From: an uncultured Armatimonadota bacterium
GTDB taxonomy: Bacteria > Armatimonadota > UBA5829 > DTJY01
DNA length: 11,146 nt
Direction of reading: 5' to 3'
Assembly (NCBI GenBank): GCA_937875395.1
Contig: CALNCU010000308.1
Location: 1 to 11,146 of the forward strand
The position numbers and the translations under genes are program-made. The notes under the pieces were generated by a model. It was not told the origin of the DNA, searched no databases, and saw nothing but the letters and a program-made list of their open reading frames with translations. Positions 1 to 6,654 of this stretch are shown here, one piece after another. Within the stretch, counting starts at the first letter, position 1, and each line of letters opens with the position of its first letter.

Positions 1-32
1 AGGGAAAATGTCCCGAGCCTTATAATGGAAGG

Positions 33-164
33 ATGGAAACAATAACCTTGAACAAGAAACAGCAAAGGCGGGCAGAAGTGCTTGCCAAGGCAGCATTAGG
101 CGGGATCAGCAAGACAGATGCCGGGGATTTACTTGGATTAGGACGCAGGCAGATCAACCGCCTG
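33..164 (+). pseudogene. Transposase remnant, N-terminal helix-turn-helix only (ISNCY-like)
   Basis: The first 44 codons read METITLNKKQQRRAEVLAKA and continue to a typical helix-turn-helix, SKTDAGDLLGLGRRQINRL (residues 26-44). This resembles the N-terminus of ISNCY-type transposases, where a basic KKQQRR start leads into a helix-turn-helix ending in RQVRRL or similar. After residue 44 the similarity stops. The frame stays open to 263 but reads as hydrophobic, low-sense sequence, so the catalytic DDE core is missing and the gene is dead. The ATG at 33 has a purine-rich GGAAGG directly abutting it, which is poor spacing for a ribosome binding site; a TATAAT lies at 21-26. The family assignment rests on the short motif alone. 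A free-standing helix-turn-helix regulator fragment is the alternative. Confidence 0.55.
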
Positions 165-268
165 AACATTACCTGTATTGTAGTGTTCATATGGTTCATC
201 TTCAATTTTATGCCACACACAAGCCCTAGTAATAGAGCGAACATAGGCATTTGCGCCCATTGATATAA
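165..268. other. Unassigned stretch between transposase remnant and URO-D gene
   Basis: This stretch begins where the transposase similarity ends and runs to the stop codon of the URO-D gene. On the minus strand a 40-codon frame (260 down to 138) starts MGANAYVRSITRACVWHKIE and ends after reading into the antisense of the transposase remnant. The part before the junction (about 32 residues) has a protein-like mix of charged and aromatic residues, including DEPYEHYN, so it may be the end of another decayed gene. I recognise no family. There is an AAGGGG 11 nt before its ATG, but length and context are too weak to call a gene. No clear terminator for the URO-D gene is visible here. Confidence 0.25.
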
Positions 269-1396
269 TTACCCCTTCATCCCAAACATCTTCTCCTTTA
301 AATCCAGGTAGTACAGATAGTCTTCCGGTTTTACGTTTGGCGGGCAGCGGTGGTCGCAGAAGGGGATGTACCCGCCGCGCTCCACAAGCGGCGCAAGGGT
401 TTTAAGGTATGCCTTTATCGCCTCTTTTCCGTGGCCCAGCTGTATTTTGTCTACGCCGCCCATAATGCGGAGAACGCCGTCGTACTGTTGCAAAAGCTCT
501 GCGGGATGGGTGCAGCCGTTTACTTCAAACGGGAAGAGGCAGTTTATGCCCCCTTCAAGGAGGCCTGGGAGTATGGGGCGCACATCTCCGTCGCAGTCCG
601 TGTACCATAGGTCTATACCGGCGGCGTGAAGCTTTTTGCTTATACGCTTGTATCTGGGCACCACTATGTTGTTAAAGAAATCTACAGAGACTATTGGGCC
701 GTTCTTAAAACAGATGTCCTCCCAGCCGCTTGCATAGTCAAAATCCATGTGCGGGAGCACCTGGTCAAGATAATCCTCAACCATAACGCATGCGGTCTCC
801 ACCATATCCTCTACCATGTCCGGGTAGTCATAACAGGCGTATGCAAGACCCTCAAAGGTGAGCACATCCCTGATCTTGCCTATCATAGAGCCGCAGTTAA
901 CGCCAAGGGGATAATCCCTGTCTGCCGGATGGGCCTCCTTCAGCGCCTCTATATCTACTATCCGCGCCGGATCATCACGGCGGAAGCGCTCTTCTTTGCA
1001 TCTCTTCCAATCATCCGGGGTGATTATGCTTGCCTTCACATAATGGGGTATGGTCTCATGGCCGTCCTTTGGTACTTCGGCCAGAAGCCCGTCGCCGTTC
1101 ATAAGAATCTTTGTGGTTTCCGTCTCTTCCACCACGGTTTCCGGAAAGACGGGGTTCATCCATATGCATCCGGCGGCAACAGCAATCTTGTCAAAATTGA
1201 AGAACTGATTTGCCTGGGCCTCTGTTGCTATGTTGTTATCTGCAAAGATTGACCATTCCGTGTAATTCTCTTTCCAGTAGCCGAACTCCATGTTAAAACA
1301 CCGGTCAACCGGCTTGTAGTGCATCTGCTTGTTGAACCGCTCACGGTCTGTCATGGCGCTGCGCCACTTTGGGCGGCAAGGTATAATGTTCTCCAC
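269..1396 (-). CDS. Uroporphyrinogen decarboxylase-fold (URO-D superfamily) protein, not HemE
   Basis: A 375-residue cytoplasmic protein of the URO-D/methyltransferase superfamily, of near-usual length. Supporting marks are the N-terminal TDRERFNKQMHYKPVDR (16-32), the loop YTDCDGDVRPILPGLLEGG (265-283), FPFEVNG (288-294), a GGVDK turn (313-317) and the C-terminal GGYIPFCDHRCPP (341-353) followed by EDYLYYLDLKEKMFG. The last block matches the DHxxPPxV...NYLYY ending of the large bacterial 'URO-D family protein' group. The RQAGRY-type motif that binds porphyrin in HemE is absent, so heme synthesis is unlikely. Cys268, Cys347, His349 and Cys351 could bind metal, as zinc does in related corrinoid methyltransferases (MtaA/MtbA); this is inference. 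I chose the GTG start because AAGGAG sits 9 nt upstream; the ATG at codon 15 has no such site. The gene follows the alpha-galactosidase by 132 bp on the same strand. Substrate unknown. Confidence 0.85.
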   Translation of the reverse strand: MENIIPCRPKWRSAMTDRERFNKQMHYKPVDRCFNMEFGYWKENYTEWSIFADNNIATEAQANQFFNFDKIAVAAGCIWMNPVFPETVVEETETTKILMNGDGLLAEVPKDGHETIPHYVKASIITPDDWKRCKEERFRRDDPARIVDIEALKEAHPADRDYPLGVNCGSMIGKIRDVLTFEGLAYACYDYPDMVEDMVETACVMVEDYLDQVLPHMDFDYASGWEDICFKNGPIVSVDFFNNIVVPRYKRISKKLHAAGIDLWYTDCDGDVRPILPGLLEGGINCLFPFEVNGCTHPAELLQQYDGVLRIMGGVDKIQLGHGKEAIKAYLKTLAPLVERGGYIPFCDHRCPPNVKPEDYLYYLDLKEKMFGMKG

Positions 1397-1405
1397 TATA
1401 ACGCT

Positions 1406-1411
1406 CTCCTT
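1406..1411 (-). promoter_or_regulatory. Ribosome binding site deciding a GTG start
   Basis: AAGGAG on the minus strand, 9 nt before the GTG at 1396. It supports the longer, GTG-started form of the URO-D protein. The downstream ATG at 1354 is preceded by GGCGCAGCGCC, with no Shine-Dalgarno-like sequence. Confidence 0.75.
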
Positions 1412-1427
1412 GTATGCACAAATTTAT

Positions 1428-1451
1428 CCCGGCAATCGGTTTGCAGCCGGG
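1428..1451. promoter_or_regulatory. GC-rich hairpin in the leader of the URO-D gene
   Basis: CCCGGC (1428-1433) and GCCGGG (1446-1451) form a 6-bp all-GC stem around a 12-nt loop, 16 nt before the URO-D ribosome binding site in the minus direction. On the transcript it is followed by AUAAAUUUG, which is AU-rich but not a proper U tract. It could be a weak terminator/attenuator or an mRNA-stabilising structure between the alpha-galactosidase and URO-D genes. Function is inferred only. Confidence 0.4.
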
Positions 1452-1475
1452 GCCTTGCATCTTTGCGTAGTCGAA

Positions 1476-1491
1476 TGGCTGATATCAGCCA
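1476..1491. repeat. 16-bp perfect palindrome, possible operator
   Basis: TGGCTGATATCAGCCA is a perfect 16-bp palindrome in the 132-bp gap between the alpha-galactosidase stop and the URO-D start. A fully symmetric site of this length is typical of a dimeric repressor operator. As RNA it could fold into a 6-bp stem with an AUAU loop, but no U tract follows on either strand, so a terminator is less likely. No regulator gene in the window can be matched to it. Confidence 0.45.
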
Positions 1492-1528
1492 CTGCCCGCC
1501 TTGAAAACCGCCTTTAAATTCCCAGGCC

Positions 1529-3529
1529 CTAGTAGTACATAACCTCCAGAACTTTGCATGTATGCGGGAGCAGATTGAAGGTGCGCTTGCCGGCGTTTAT
1601 CTCTTCTCCTGTCCAGAAATCTACCATTCTCTTTCCGCGGATGTTGAACCCGCCTGCCTCATCTGTAAGTTCTATGGTCTCATCCGTATCCTTCCAGTTG
1701 AAAAGGCCTATTCTCAGCCTGTCATCAAGCTTCTGCACCCAGATTCTGGAGAGGCCGCCGTCTGCAAATATGTCTACCGGACGGCCGGGGGATGTCTTTG
1801 CAGAGAGAACCCTTCTAACAAGGTCTTTTCCGGCCTCATTAAGATACATTACCGGGTCTGCCAGCACAAAGGCGCCGCCGTTTAACAGTTCCAGTGATGC
1901 GTGGGTTCTGGCCTCTTCAAGGGAGAGAGTTTTATCTATGTTATGTTTTTGTATGTAGAATTCCAGCAGTTCCTTGTTAGCGGCCATTTCATCATCTCTT
2001 GCGAACCACCAGATGTTGTACGGAAGCCGCTCTCCCGTGTAGGTATCTCTTCCCCTTACCACCAGAAAATCCGGATCGTTCGCCCACCAGCGGCCGTTCC
2101 AGAAGGCGGTGCAGCATATGGATCGGGCGTTGCGCTTTATGTTGTCCCAGAAGATGGAGACGTCTCCGGAGACGCGGCAGGCATCGCAGTATCCGGGGCC
2201 CACTTCAAATGGCAGGTTGCATCCCAGGATGTAGGCATCCTCCCCCACGGCAGCCCGGATTATCTTGAGCGATTTTCTCATTACCTCTACGTTTGTCATG
2301 GAGGCATCCGTATAGCGGTGCACGTACATGGCATAGCGGAGGAAGTCCAACTTAAAGTATGTATAGCCTATCTCTTTGTAATGCTTGAACAGGTTAAAAA
2401 GGTACTCTTCCCCCTCCGGGCGGGTTACGTCTAAAACATATCCAAAGAGCCCGCAGCATTCGTAGGTTCTATCCGGGAAGCCGAAGCGGTTTTTGCCTAC
2501 CCAGTTGTAATCGTCCTGAAAGAAGTTGCACTCCGGGTCAAGTATAATTGGCGCAAACCAGAGCCCGGCCTCAAACCCCAGATTGCGAATGGCCTTTGCT
2601 GTTGCCGCCATGCCGTCCGGAAAGTTGGGGTCTGCCGTCCACTCGCCAAAGCGTACTTCCCACCCCATATCCATTACAATGCAGTCTATGTTCTTGCTTA
2701 AAACGGGGTCGTCTGCTATTGCCCTGGCGTTCTCTATGATATTTTTATGGGAGATGCTTGAATGGTAGTAGTCCCAGGAGTTCCAGCATTTGGGGGCAGG
2801 TTTAACCGCATGCCCGGCGGATGTCCTTTGGGCAAAATCTATAAGAAGGGTTTCTGCGCTCTCCCCCGGCCTTATGTTAATCCGCCCAAGTGCAAGCCGC
2901 TCTCCTGCAGGTTCGGCGGGGAGCTCTACCATGCCGTGCCATACCCCGCGAAAGCAGCCCATATTAAGGTAGTAGGGCGAATCTGTATCTGAGTAGATGA
3001 TTACTGCCTGCTCACTGTTCTGTACGGCAAAGAAGCTCTTGCACGCGCTCCCTTCCGGGAAGCTGCCGGTGCTGTTTATGTTTATTGCGCCCATCTTGCC
3101 GCCGCTTGTAAAGGCCTGCCATCCTTTAAACTGATCCTGCGGGAACTCTATTACATCAAATGTGCGTGGGAGCGGATTATGGGCGGGGATGTTTGCAAAA
3201 CTCTCTATTACGCAGGCCCCGTCTTTTATATAAATTCTCTGGCTGAGGCTGTACCTCCCCCTCTGCAATGAGACTTCAAGCGCATCGCCGGAGAGTTTTA
3301 CGCTCCGCTTTTCCAGTATATAATCAAAGGATTTGGGGGAGTTGTCCAGATCAAGGTTCAGGGGAATCTCCTTGAAGCCGTCTGCATAAGGGAAGGGCTG
3401 TTCAAACCCGGTGGTAAACGGCAGCCACCCCATCTGCATTACAGGCGAACCTTTGCTGTATACCGCAAGCCGCCCGGAATCATCCGCGCTTACCTTAAGC
3501 CCCTCGCTGGATATGTATTCTATGTGCAT
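1529..3529 (-). CDS. Alpha-galactosidase-like glycoside hydrolase, GH36 type (clan GH-D)
   Basis: A 666-residue retaining alpha-galactosidase-type enzyme, about the usual GH36 length. Residues 1-240 form the N-terminal beta-sandwich region. The TIM barrel begins at KCWNSWDYYH (247-256), the clan GH-D WNSW start, and continues with VMDMGWE (285-291), FGEWTADPNFPDG (294-306) and GLWFAPI (322-328). The expected nucleophile is Asp395 in YFKLDFLRYA and the acid/base is Asp456 in CRVSGDVSIFWD. A C-terminal all-beta domain (about 590-666) ends in LLPHTCKVLEV. The usual IDDGW is MDMGW here. There is no signal peptide, so it should act in the cytoplasm on imported alpha-galactosides or related glycosides; exact specificity cannot be read from the sequence. 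The start is supported by AAGGAG 7 nt before the ATG. It lies downstream of a terminator and upstream of the URO-D gene, so it probably begins its own transcript. Confidence 0.88.
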   Translation of the reverse strand: MHIEYISSEGLKVSADDSGRLAVYSKGSPVMQMGWLPFTTGFEQPFPYADGFKEIPLNLDLDNSPKSFDYILEKRSVKLSGDALEVSLQRGRYSLSQRIYIKDGACVIESFANIPAHNPLPRTFDVIEFPQDQFKGWQAFTSGGKMGAININSTGSFPEGSACKSFFAVQNSEQAVIIYSDTDSPYYLNMGCFRGVWHGMVELPAEPAGERLALGRINIRPGESAETLLIDFAQRTSAGHAVKPAPKCWNSWDYYHSSISHKNIIENARAIADDPVLSKNIDCIVMDMGWEVRFGEWTADPNFPDGMAATAKAIRNLGFEAGLWFAPIILDPECNFFQDDYNWVGKNRFGFPDRTYECCGLFGYVLDVTRPEGEEYLFNLFKHYKEIGYTYFKLDFLRYAMYVHRYTDASMTNVEVMRKSLKIIRAAVGEDAYILGCNLPFEVGPGYCDACRVSGDVSIFWDNIKRNARSICCTAFWNGRWWANDPDFLVVRGRDTYTGERLPYNIWWFARDDEMAANKELLEFYIQKHNIDKTLSLEEARTHASLELLNGGAFVLADPVMYLNEAGKDLVRRVLSAKTSPGRPVDIFADGGLSRIWVQKLDDRLRIGLFNWKDTDETIELTDEAGGFNIRGKRMVDFWTGEEINAGKRTFNLLPHTCKVLEVMYY

Positions 3530-3611
3530 TTCTCCGCTCCTTAATAATCTTTATGCCTTGTACTCTTGATTAATTTCAATCGCCTGGTTATTTATTATGA
3601 TATTGCTCATC

Positions 3612-3640
3612 AATATACCAAGCTTTCCGGCCAAACACAA
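3612..3640 (-). promoter_or_regulatory. Candidate sigma-70-type promoter for the alpha-galactosidase gene
   Basis: On the minus strand TTGTGT (3640-3635) and TATATT (3617-3612) are separated by 17 bp. This would start a transcript near 3605 with a leader of about 75 nt. The -10 is good and the -35 matches only its TTG. A second pair, TTGAAA (3579-3574) and CATAAA (3555-3550) with 18-bp spacing, lies closer but would leave only about 14 nt of leader. The kinase terminator just upstream makes a promoter in this 187-bp gap necessary. Confidence 0.4.
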
Positions 3641-3659
3641 TACCCCTTTAGATAATAAT

Positions 3660-3696
3660 AAAACAGCCCTGGAGCAGCGCACCCCAAGGCTGTTTT
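3660..3696. terminator. Bidirectional rho-independent terminator
   Basis: AAAACAGCC (3660-3668) pairs with GGCTGTTTT (3688-3696) in a 9-bp stem. It extends inward, past single mismatches, through TGG/CCA and a G-C pair to a 7-nt loop. On the plus strand the stem runs into TTTTTGTTTG. On the minus strand it runs into TTTTATTATTATC. It sits 20 bp past the kinase stop codon and should end kinase transcription before the alpha-galactosidase gene. Confidence 0.85.
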
Positions 3697-3716
3697 TGTT
3701 TGAATTGCCGGTTTTT

Positions 3717-5585
3717 CTACTCTAGTTCGCCCAGTTTAAGGGCGCAGGCACCGCGGCTGAATGTGATGACCCTTCGCTGATCCGGGATTGATTCCAGGCC
3801 CAGTCTAAGGTTATCCAGACGCTCTTCGGCGGACATGCGCTCGTAATCGTTCTCTTCAAAGTAGCGCTGGGCATCTTCCAGAATCTGCCGGTATTCCTCA
3901 AAGTTTGAGGGCTTGCCATAGTATTCGCGGTCAAGGTAGCGGCACATGGCGTCCGAATACTCCTCCCGCACAAGTATGGAGACGCAGCCGCCCTTCCCCG
4001 CGCCGGTAAGCTTTCCGCCAAGGTATCCGGGGCCGCGCCGGGCAATATCCAGAAGCCTGTCAAGCTGGCCGGTGGAGACTCTAAAATCGTAGGCAAGGGT
4101 GTGCTGAAGCCTATCCACCATATTCCCCACCTTCTGCCGGTATAGATCATACTCCATGGAATCCGTGGTGAGTTCGCCCTTGGCTACTCGGGCCTCTGCT
4201 TCTAGAAAGATCTTCTCAAGGCTCCGGCCTATCACATTTTCATTATGGAAGAATCGGGCCGTGGTGCGGGTATGGTATCCGCCTATGGTGCGGCGGGGCC
4301 GGGTGTATAGTTTGATAATGGTCTCCGGGGTTTTGCCCAGAAGTTTCGCCGCCTCTTCCACCGTAAGTTTTACCGGAAGCGTAAGTATAAGCTCTCCAAT
4401 AGCATCGTCCGAAATACCCAGGATGGTGGAGTCCAGGCTGCCAAATTTGTTGTAGTTTGATTCTATCTTATCCCATAGAGAAAGATCAGCTTCCAATAGC
4501 GGGAGTTCCGGCACAAAGCCGAACCCCAGCTTCTCCTTAAGGGCTTGGGAGATCCATCCCCTGCCCTCTGCCCGGCTGGATGATATGGCATCCCGCACAG
4601 CCGATATTACAAGCCGCATCACCTGGTCGCCTATCTCCATCCAGGCCTTGCGCATATTGAAGCTTTGGTTGCCGTTCAGAGATTTGTTAACTTCCCACAG
4701 GGAGTTGGCCAGCACCACGTGTATCCCCTTAAGAAACGGCAGAAGGGTAGATTCAAGCCTGGACCTGGAATGGCGGTTGTAGAGCACATAGTTAGGCCGA
4801 TTTGAAAGGATGGTGGTCTGATCGTTTGCGCCGCCGTGGGTGCCTACGTACCATTCCGCCTCACCAAGCATGCGGCAGGCATCCGTCAGTTGAATGTTTG
4901 CAAGCCTGTCGCGGTTTGTTATATAGAGCGCAAGGAAGGAGAGGACTACTATTGCAGATGAAGAGCTTGTCCCCGCCCTGAAGGGCGCAGTTGCCCGCCC
5001 GAATGTAAGGTCGGCGCCAAGTATTTTTGCGTCCGGGTGCTCCCATTTCACCCTTAGGTAAGAGGCTACAATATAGTTCAGCCAGCTTCCTTTGGCCCTT
5101 CCAAAGTAAGGGAGTATCTTTGTACGGTTGTCCCAGTTGTCTACAATACCCGGGGCATGCGCATCAAGCGGCTCCTGAGAAAAACGGCCAAACTCTTCTG
5201 AAATGGAGATATCTTCTGATGGGAAGATTGGATTGCTGTTTACGGCACTTACAATATCGTCTTCACGGGGCGAGACTGCAACGGGAATGTCTCCGTCTAT
5301 GGTGGCGGACATGTGGTCTCCCGCGCACATATCAAGGTACTCCAGGAATGCGTTCAGACGCCCGGGGGCACGGAGCAGATATGTGGGCTTCTCCCCTACT
5401 CTTTCCCTGTGCAGGCGTACCGTCTCTACAAGTCTTGCACGCTGTTTTGCAAGGTACTCCGGGTTATGGTTTGCGTACACTTCCCGGCCAAGATAGTTAT
5501 CTACCTCCGGGCAGCCGGATTCCAGAATACGTATCAGTTCGCTGGGCGTAAGTGCCTTTAAATTTATATCAAGTTGCTGGCTCAT
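3717..5585 (-). CDS. Galactokinase-like GHMP sugar kinase, long variant
   Basis: A 622-residue GHMP kinase predicted to phosphorylate a sugar, probably at C1, with ATP in the cytoplasm. Motif 1 is RAPGRLNAFLEYLD (72-85), in the place of the galactokinase GRVNLIGEHTDY signature. The ATP-binding GHMP motif is PFRAGTSSSSA (201-211). The catalytic Asp is D255 in GGANDQ (251-256), and motif 3 is GGKLTGAGKGGCVSI (523-537). Relative to human galactokinase, Arg37, Glu43, Asp46 and Asp186 are kept as R76, E82, D85 and D255. His44 becomes Y83, and the Tyr236 position appears to be F309. Typical galactokinases have about 380-400 residues; the excess lies in an N-terminal arm (1-65), an insert (about 335-445) and a C-terminal tail (550-622). 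So sugar specificity is uncertain, and galactose is only one option. The ATG has a weak AAGGGA 11 nt upstream. It is transcribed divergently from the mutarotase gene. Confidence 0.83.
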   Translation of the reverse strand: MSQQLDINLKALTPSELIRILESGCPEVDNYLGREVYANHNPEYLAKQRARLVETVRLHRERVGEKPTYLLRAPGRLNAFLEYLDMCAGDHMSATIDGDIPVAVSPREDDIVSAVNSNPIFPSEDISISEEFGRFSQEPLDAHAPGIVDNWDNRTKILPYFGRAKGSWLNYIVASYLRVKWEHPDAKILGADLTFGRATAPFRAGTSSSSAIVVLSFLALYITNRDRLANIQLTDACRMLGEAEWYVGTHGGANDQTTILSNRPNYVLYNRHSRSRLESTLLPFLKGIHVVLANSLWEVNKSLNGNQSFNMRKAWMEIGDQVMRLVISAVRDAISSSRAEGRGWISQALKEKLGFGFVPELPLLEADLSLWDKIESNYNKFGSLDSTILGISDDAIGELILTLPVKLTVEEAAKLLGKTPETIIKLYTRPRRTIGGYHTRTTARFFHNENVIGRSLEKIFLEAEARVAKGELTTDSMEYDLYRQKVGNMVDRLQHTLAYDFRVSTGQLDRLLDIARRGPGYLGGKLTGAGKGGCVSILVREEYSDAMCRYLDREYYGKPSNFEEYRQILEDAQRYFEENDYERMSAEERLDNLRLGLESIPDQRRVITFSRGACALKLGELE

Positions 5586-5723
5586 AGTTTAAATTATCCC
5601 TTGCGGCAGGTTTGCATTACTCACCAATTGTAAAGATAAATCCAGGAAAAGTAAAGCAAAGAGGGAATACCGGGTATCCGGGGAATAATATTATAAGAAT
5701 GGGATAAATGAAAGGATACGCTT
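5586..5723. promoter_or_regulatory. Divergent control region between kinase and mutarotase genes
   Basis: This 138-bp gap must drive both genes. For the kinase (minus) a candidate promoter is TTTACT (5655-5650) and TACAAT (5632-5627) with 17-bp spacing. For the mutarotase (plus) an AT-rich block with TATAAG (5692-5697) may be a -10, but no good -35 lies at the right distance. GGGAATA occurs twice as a direct repeat (5663-5669 and 5681-5687), flanking a small CCGG-GTAT-CCGG inverted repeat (5670-5681); these could bind a regulator. AAAGGA at 5711-5716 is the mutarotase ribosome binding site, 7 nt before its ATG. Confidence 0.4.
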
Positions 5724-6611
5724 ATGACAGGGGATATTATGCCCGGGTTTGAGATTCCGGGTGCGGTAACATTTCAGGAAGGGTTGGGCGGACTCCCCAA
5801 AATGGTGCTCCGCCATGCGGACGGCGACGGGGCGGAGGTCTATCTGCACGGAGCGCATATTACCTCATGGACGGATTCCGGCAGGAACGAACTCTTATTT
5901 GTAAGCAGTAAATCATCCTTTGCGCCCGGAACGCCTATACGCGGCGGCATACCGGTAATCTTTCCGCAGTTTTGCGACGGCCCGCTGCCCAAGCACGGTT
6001 TTGCGCGTGTAAGCAACTGGCATCCCGTATCTTCCCGCTTGCTTGCAGATGGCACAGTAGCAGTGGAACTGGGGCTTAGAGAAAGCCCGGAGACCCTTGC
6101 CATATGGCCCCATCCCTTCCGGCTTATACTAGGCATAGGTCTTGGCCACGGCTCTCTTACTGTTTCGCTAAGCATAAAGAATACGGGGAAGGAACCGTTC
6201 TTATTCCAGACGGCGCTGCATACCTACTTCCGGGTGGAGGATATTAGAAAGACTTCCGTGCAGGGGCTGTGCGGAATAACTTATATAGATTCGCTGGATG
6301 GGGACGCCCGCAAGCCGGAAACCCAGCCGGAGATAACCTTTGCAGAAGAGGTGGACCGCATCTATCCCTCCGCGCCGGACAAAATCCTCATCTGCGATGG
6401 ATCAAGCGGCCGCACAATGCAGGTAGCAAAGAGCGGGATGCCGGACGTGGTTGTATGGAACCCGTGGGTAGAGAAATCCAGGCGGCTCAGTGACCTGGGG
6501 GATGATGAGTACAAGTATTTTGTCTGCGTGGAGACAGGGATTATGGCAGAGCCGCGCGCGCTCCCTGCATCCAAAGAATGGCACGGGGAGACGGTATTTT
6601 CCTCAAAATAA
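5724..6611 (+). CDS. D-hexose-6-phosphate mutarotase / aldose 1-epimerase family (YeaD-like)
   Basis: A 295-residue cytoplasmic protein with the galactose-mutarotase fold, predicted to interconvert alpha and beta anomers of a sugar or sugar phosphate. Landmarks are AEVYLHGAHITSW (37-49), PIRGGIPVIFPQFCDG (71-86), LPKHGFARVSNW (88-99), ALHTYFRVEDI (164-174), WNPWVEKSRRLSDL (245-258) and YFVCVETG (265-272). The RGGIP-PQF and KHGFAR blocks point to the hexose-6-phosphate mutarotase (YeaD) branch rather than GalM. By family analogy His166 and Glu270 are the catalytic pair, with His91 in the substrate pocket; length fits the family. The ATG is preceded at 7 nt by AAAGGA. It is the only plus-strand gene with full support, divergent from the sugar kinase, which suggests shared sugar metabolism. 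Which sugar it acts on is not shown by the sequence. Confidence 0.87.
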   Translation: MTGDIMPGFEIPGAVTFQEGLGGLPKMVLRHADGDGAEVYLHGAHITSWTDSGRNELLFVSSKSSFAPGTPIRGGIPVIFPQFCDGPLPKHGFARVSNWHPVSSRLLADGTVAVELGLRESPETLAIWPHPFRLILGIGLGHGSLTVSLSIKNTGKEPFLFQTALHTYFRVEDIRKTSVQGLCGITYIDSLDGDARKPETQPEITFAEEVDRIYPSAPDKILICDGSSGRTMQVAKSGMPDVVVWNPWVEKSRRLSDLGDDEYKYFVCVETGIMAEPRALPASKEWHGETVFSSK

Positions 6612-6614
6612 TTC

Positions 6615-6651
6615 CATCCCGGGGCGCAGACAAACCTGCGCCCCGGTGATG
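6615..6651. terminator. GC-rich hairpin between convergent genes
   Basis: CCGGGGCGCAG (6619-6629) and CTGCGCCCCGG (6636-6646) form an 11-bp stem with a 6-nt loop. Four more pairs (CATC/GATG) follow beyond a bulged T. It fills the 43-bp gap between the stop codons of the convergent mutarotase and LamG genes and should block read-through both ways. T-runs after it are poor (TTCTACTTTG on plus, AATTATTTTG on minus), so it is an atypical intrinsic terminator. Confidence 0.7.
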
Positions 6652-6654
6652 GTT

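Noticed and set aside
1..14. GGGA...TCCC at the left edge as the terminal inverted repeat of the insertion sequence
   Set aside because: A 4-bp stem is too short, and the window ends there, so neither the partner repeat nor a target duplication can be seen.
21..26. TATAAT as an active promoter for the transposase remnant
   Set aside because: It lies only 6 bp before the ATG, no -35 can be judged so close to the window edge, and the gene is broken.
626..1252. 208-codon plus-strand frame antisense to the URO-D gene
   Set aside because: No family resemblance. The opposite strand has URO-D motifs and a good ribosome binding site.
269..1396. HemE (heme-pathway uroporphyrinogen decarboxylase) as the product name
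   Set aside because: The fold matches, but the N-terminal porphyrin-binding signature of HemE is missing and the C-terminal DHRCPP...YLYY block belongs to the divergent URO-D family.
3571..3584. TTGA...TCAA half-sites near the alpha-galactosidase start as a repressor operator
   Set aside because: The arms are only 4 bp with non-matching centres, which is expected by chance in AT-rich intergenic DNA.
5708..5752. 14-codon upstream frame overlapping the mutarotase start, as a leader peptide
   Set aside because: It has no ribosome binding site of its own and contains the mutarotase AAAGGA. The ATG at 5724 is better placed, and the short peptide shows no run of regulatory codons.
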